Source: Enoplosus armatus (Eukaryota; Chordata; Actinopteri; Centrarchiformes; Enoplosidae). Taken from it: a stretch of 64,000 bases of DNA. This document shows positions 60,700-64,000 of the stretch, one piece after another (within the stretch, counting starts at the first letter, position 1; each line of letters starts with the position of its first letter). The stretch spans positions 22,449,204 through 22,513,203 of the forward strand of contig NC_092188.1 in assembly GCF_043641665.1 (NCBI RefSeq), in the 5' to 3' direction. The translations under genes and the position numbers were made by a program. The notes below the pieces were generated by a model. The model did not search any database, was not told the DNA's origin, and worked only from the letters and a program-made list of their open reading frames with translations.

Positions 60700-63600
60700 G
60701 GACCAGTTTCATAGGCCTAATGGTCCCTGCTCTGGTCGAGGGTTGAGGTTGAGCTAATATGTTGATACATATTTAATAATACTAGTACTAATGATAAATA
60801 TTTATGGATATACCAAACAAAACTCTCAGTTTAGTTAAATAAACTGTAAAATATATTTTTTATTTTTACTCTACTCTTCCCAGACATTTACACCAACCAG
60901 CTGCAGAAAGGTTTTGGCCTCATGTGTGTTGGAAATGCAACATATTTTTCACAATCTTTCCTGTGTTTGCCATTTCTTTTCTGTTAGGTATACAGTATAT
61001 TACTGGTAAAATCAAATGAGCACAGTTCAAGGGCAAATAAGGCCTGATGTCATCTTCAAGCTTGGGGGCTTCAAACACTTCTCTGTCCATAGCAACAGAT
61101 TCAACGGCCATATATACCTGTCAACTATCAGTATAAACAAACAGCCCCTCATAAATGCCATTAATGAATTGCATTATTAAGCCTGAGAGACCAGGATGAG
61201 TAGAATCACCAAGCATGAAGACACATTTTATCGATTACAGCAAATATGTACACTAGAGTGCAATACATAAAAGTCAAGCACCAAGATCCTTCCATTACAT
61301 CGCATGAATAGCCTATATATAAATCTGGTTAGGACCGACATTCGTATAGTACGTGAAAGATTTTGTTTGATGAACTGGCAGACAGGGCAGCTCCAGACAG
61401 ACAAATCTAATCCAAGCTAGAGAGGATTACACGATGGCTCTCTGTGAGTTTATCATTATTTAAAGAGACACAAGAAGTGAGGAATGAGCCAGCTGGATTT
61501 TTACAGCTCTGGTTATTACTGCCACTCACATATTCATGTCAGAAACATAGGTAAGGACCAGTACGGTACATACTGATACATTCATGTGAACAAGAGAACA
61601 ACATGTGTACTTAGGGAATGTCAGAACTGCATATATTTTTTTAACTATTGTGTACCTATTCTGTTATTACAGTTTGACCTACTGAGCAACAATCTGGCAT
61701 GTGGGAGGAATTTAAAGAGAAATTGTACACTAAGTATTTTTGACTACCAGGTACCTATTCTTAAGAGCGTGACCATCTTTGAGAGACACAGGAGCACAGG
61801 AGCTTTTGTTAAGCGACGATTTTCAGATGTTTTGCACAGAGACAGGTGTTTGTCTGTTGTTTGCCACTAGGAGAGACGGGCTGAGTCTGAAAATTATGAA
61901 ATAACTCAAAGCTCGTCTTATCATGTTTTCATTTTGATATGTGACTCTCAGCGTGGTATTTCGATGACTGTGGTGTTCTTTCATGACAGTTACACTGTGA
62001 CAGGACATACATTCGTCTAAATCATCTTCTACAACTGCGCTGGCTGTTGGATGAACATTCCTGGTTTTGAGCTCAGCTGTATTTACTGTATTCCTGCTGT
62101 GCTCCATGACAACAGTGAGAAGCACTCTGTGTGACAACAGTGTCAATCCGCATTATCCTGAACCACCTCAGGCTTCTGAAGTCCCCTGTAAGTACGATGT
62201 TGTACCCCATCCTGTAAGTAGGCCTACTTTACAAGTTACTCAGTAGATCAAACTGTACCCCGTAATAATAGAATAGGTGCCTGTTAGTTAAAAAATACCT
62301 ACAGTTTAAATTCTTTTCCCAAGTTCCCAGATTGTTACCCCCTTACTCCCTAACTCCACATCTTGTTCCCTTGTACCCATATTGGCACACACTGTACTGA
62401 TACATTGTACAAATAAACTGTAAATTGGGAAGAATTACGCACACAGAAACACTCTGTTTACTTGTAGCAAGGATCCCTTACAGCAAAGCCTCATTAGGGA
62501 GGAAAGCTGACCAAAACAAGCCTGAACCAGACTGTGGGAATCATGTGATAGCAAGAATCCAGGGTAAGCTGAGGGTTCTTTCACAAACAGGTGCGGGTAG
62601 TCACCAAAGTGTGTATGTACACAACTCAAAATCCCTACACCACACAGGACCCCACAATCAGGCTACACAGCAGCTCCGTCCACATGAGCGTTATGCCTAA
62701 AATGCGAAAGCCTGAGAGCCGGCACACAAGACTCAGAGAACAGAAGCGGAATACAGCGCTGATGGTGCTTTCTATCAACCGATCAAACTGTGGAGATGAA
62801 AGGTGTTTACCCAAAACCCCCCGTCTGTGAACCATAAACAGACATGAGCAAACATCATGAGAGTCAAAGCTGGATAATCCTATGAAATCCCAGTGGAAAG
62901 TTGTTTTGGGTCAGCAATGTACTGTAGTGTGGTTTTGGAATGTGGTCACAGTCTGGTCCAGCTTAAACAAGGACTGATCTTGAGTCTGTGAGTGTTTGAG
63001 GACATTGAAAGAGCCTATAGACCCTATACAGTTAGAGAATGTGGTGGTTTATTAAATGGGTTTTGGTCCAGTAATACAATAAAGTCAGTAAAGTAGGCAC
63101 TGGATAGCACACATCTTCCAATGATCAAAAGCTCAGTTGGACCGTTTCCAACCAGGGCTTTCTCTCCCATGTCTCCACTACTTCCTGTTTTTTTCCACTA
63201 TTTGAATAAATTATTTAAAAAAATGTAGAAGGTACCCTCTATAAACGAGTGGCAAAAGAAAACAGATTCATTCGCTTTTACTCTAGTATTGGCAGGTTAC
63301 AGGACAGGATACTGCATGGGTTCTGGTATCAACCGTTCATTAGATTTCAGCCAAAACACCACAGGTCTTCTGTATCCAAAATGGGCAGGCCCCTGATTGG
63401 GTCAACAGCATGCTATGTTTTGTCAGTTCCAAGACGTCGTACAGGGTTGCCTCTGATCTGGATGGATGGATGATCTCCATTTCAAGGAGGGAGCATGTGA
63501 GGATATGGCATTTTCACCGCTGTATACACAGTTCATACACATATTTACTATTTTAAGTGCAGGCAAGTACACAGCACCGGCATGGTAGGAAAGACCGTAC

Positions 63601-64000
63601 AGGCTGAGTGAGAGATATAATAAACAGATGACAGCCACAAATGTAAACAGAGGGCATGGAACACAAGCCAGCTGGGGGGGCAGAGCGCCATTCCTTATAG
63701 TTCGGACTGGGCATGGCTTCCACACTAATTCCCTTTACAAAAGAAAGACTTCCTTCTCCAGTTCTTTAGGTTGAAACTTTCAGAGATAAGGAACAGAGCA
63801 GAAGCCCGTCTTACTCTCCTCTTAAATTTTGGTATTTCCACATTAATAAATGTCTATGTTAGGCCCATGTTGCTCAATTCAACATTTTCAAAATCCAACA
63901 TGTCCCTGTAAAAAAAAAAAAAAAAGAAATCGGTACAGATTACAAAGTGAATATAATCCAAGTGATTGTAGTACATGTAAACATTTGATGGCTTTAATGG
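60700..64000. other. Intergenic region beyond rnf19a
   Basis: Apart from the foldback element there is no supported gene. ANKRD46 follows RNF19A in human; a TTTATT at 63045-63050 could mark the 3' end of a minus-strand neighbour, but no ANKRD46 coding sequence is visible. Confidence 0.5.
61631..62297. mobile_element. Foldback / MITE-like element with about 60-bp inverted termini
   Basis: The left arm (TATTTTTTTAACTA, then ACCTATTCTGTTATTAC and AGTTTGACCTACTGAG) matches the reverse complement of the right arm (TATTTTTTAACTA, ACCTATTCTATTATTAC, AGTTTGATCTACTGAG). Both ends begin with TA-rich sequence, so a TA target site is possible. No transposase is encoded inside. Confidence 0.8.

Noticed and set aside
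63423..63725. 100-codon minus-strand frame as a possible ANKRD46 fragment
   Set aside because: The peptide does not resemble ANKRD46 or another family I know.
1..64000. CRISPR arrays, bacterial operons, tRNA or rRNA genes
   Set aside because: No regularly spaced repeats, ribosome binding sites or tRNA/rRNA signatures were seen; all sequence features are those of vertebrate nuclear DNA.

Overview
This window is vertebrate nuclear DNA, almost certainly from a ray-finned (teleost, probably percomorph) fish. Genes are split into short exons with GT-AG introns, the DNA is AT-rich with many (CA/GT)n microsatellites, and there are fish-type nonautonomous DNA transposons. The gene order VPS13B - RGS22 - FBXO43 - SPAG1 - RNF19A, with the same relative orientations, matches human 8q22.2. 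Most coding exons could be joined by hand with consistent reading phase at every junction, which is the main evidence for the gene models. Similarity statements rest on remembered family sequences, not on a database search.

Layout. 1-1500: last coding exon and 3'UTR of vps13b (+). About 2500-16105: rgs22 (-), 20 well-supported coding exons plus a tentative last exon; the 5'-most exon was not found. 16826-21560: fbxo43/Emi2 (-), 5 coding exons and a noncoding first exon, 684 codons. About 21600-34140: spag1 (+), a noncoding first exon and 18 coding exons, 941 codons, head to head with fbxo43 across a short shared promoter that holds a consensus RFX X-box. About 35200-60680: rnf19a/Dorfin (-), 9 coding exons with a 2.1 kb 3'UTR, a 12 kb first intron and a noncoding first exon. 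60700-64000: intergenic, with one foldback element.

The genes do not form an operon-like system. SPAG1 is a cytoplasmic dynein-arm assembly factor, RGS22 is a multi-RGS protein of testis and ciliated cells, FBXO43 holds eggs in metaphase II by inhibiting the APC/C, and RNF19A is a membrane-anchored RBR ubiquitin ligase; VPS13B is a lipid-transfer protein at the Golgi. Three of the five therefore act in germ cells or cilia. The human neighbours COX6C and POLR2K were looked for and not seen here.

No unknown gene system was found. The points most worth checking are the X-box in the spag1/fbxo43 promoter, the repeated placement of TG/CA microsatellites directly against splice sites, a cleanly bounded hAT-type miniature element with an exact 8-bp target duplication, two large foldback elements, a perfect hairpin between the convergent spag1 and rnf19a 3' ends, and a polyalanine expansion plus a long open proline-rich frame at the N-terminus of rnf19a.
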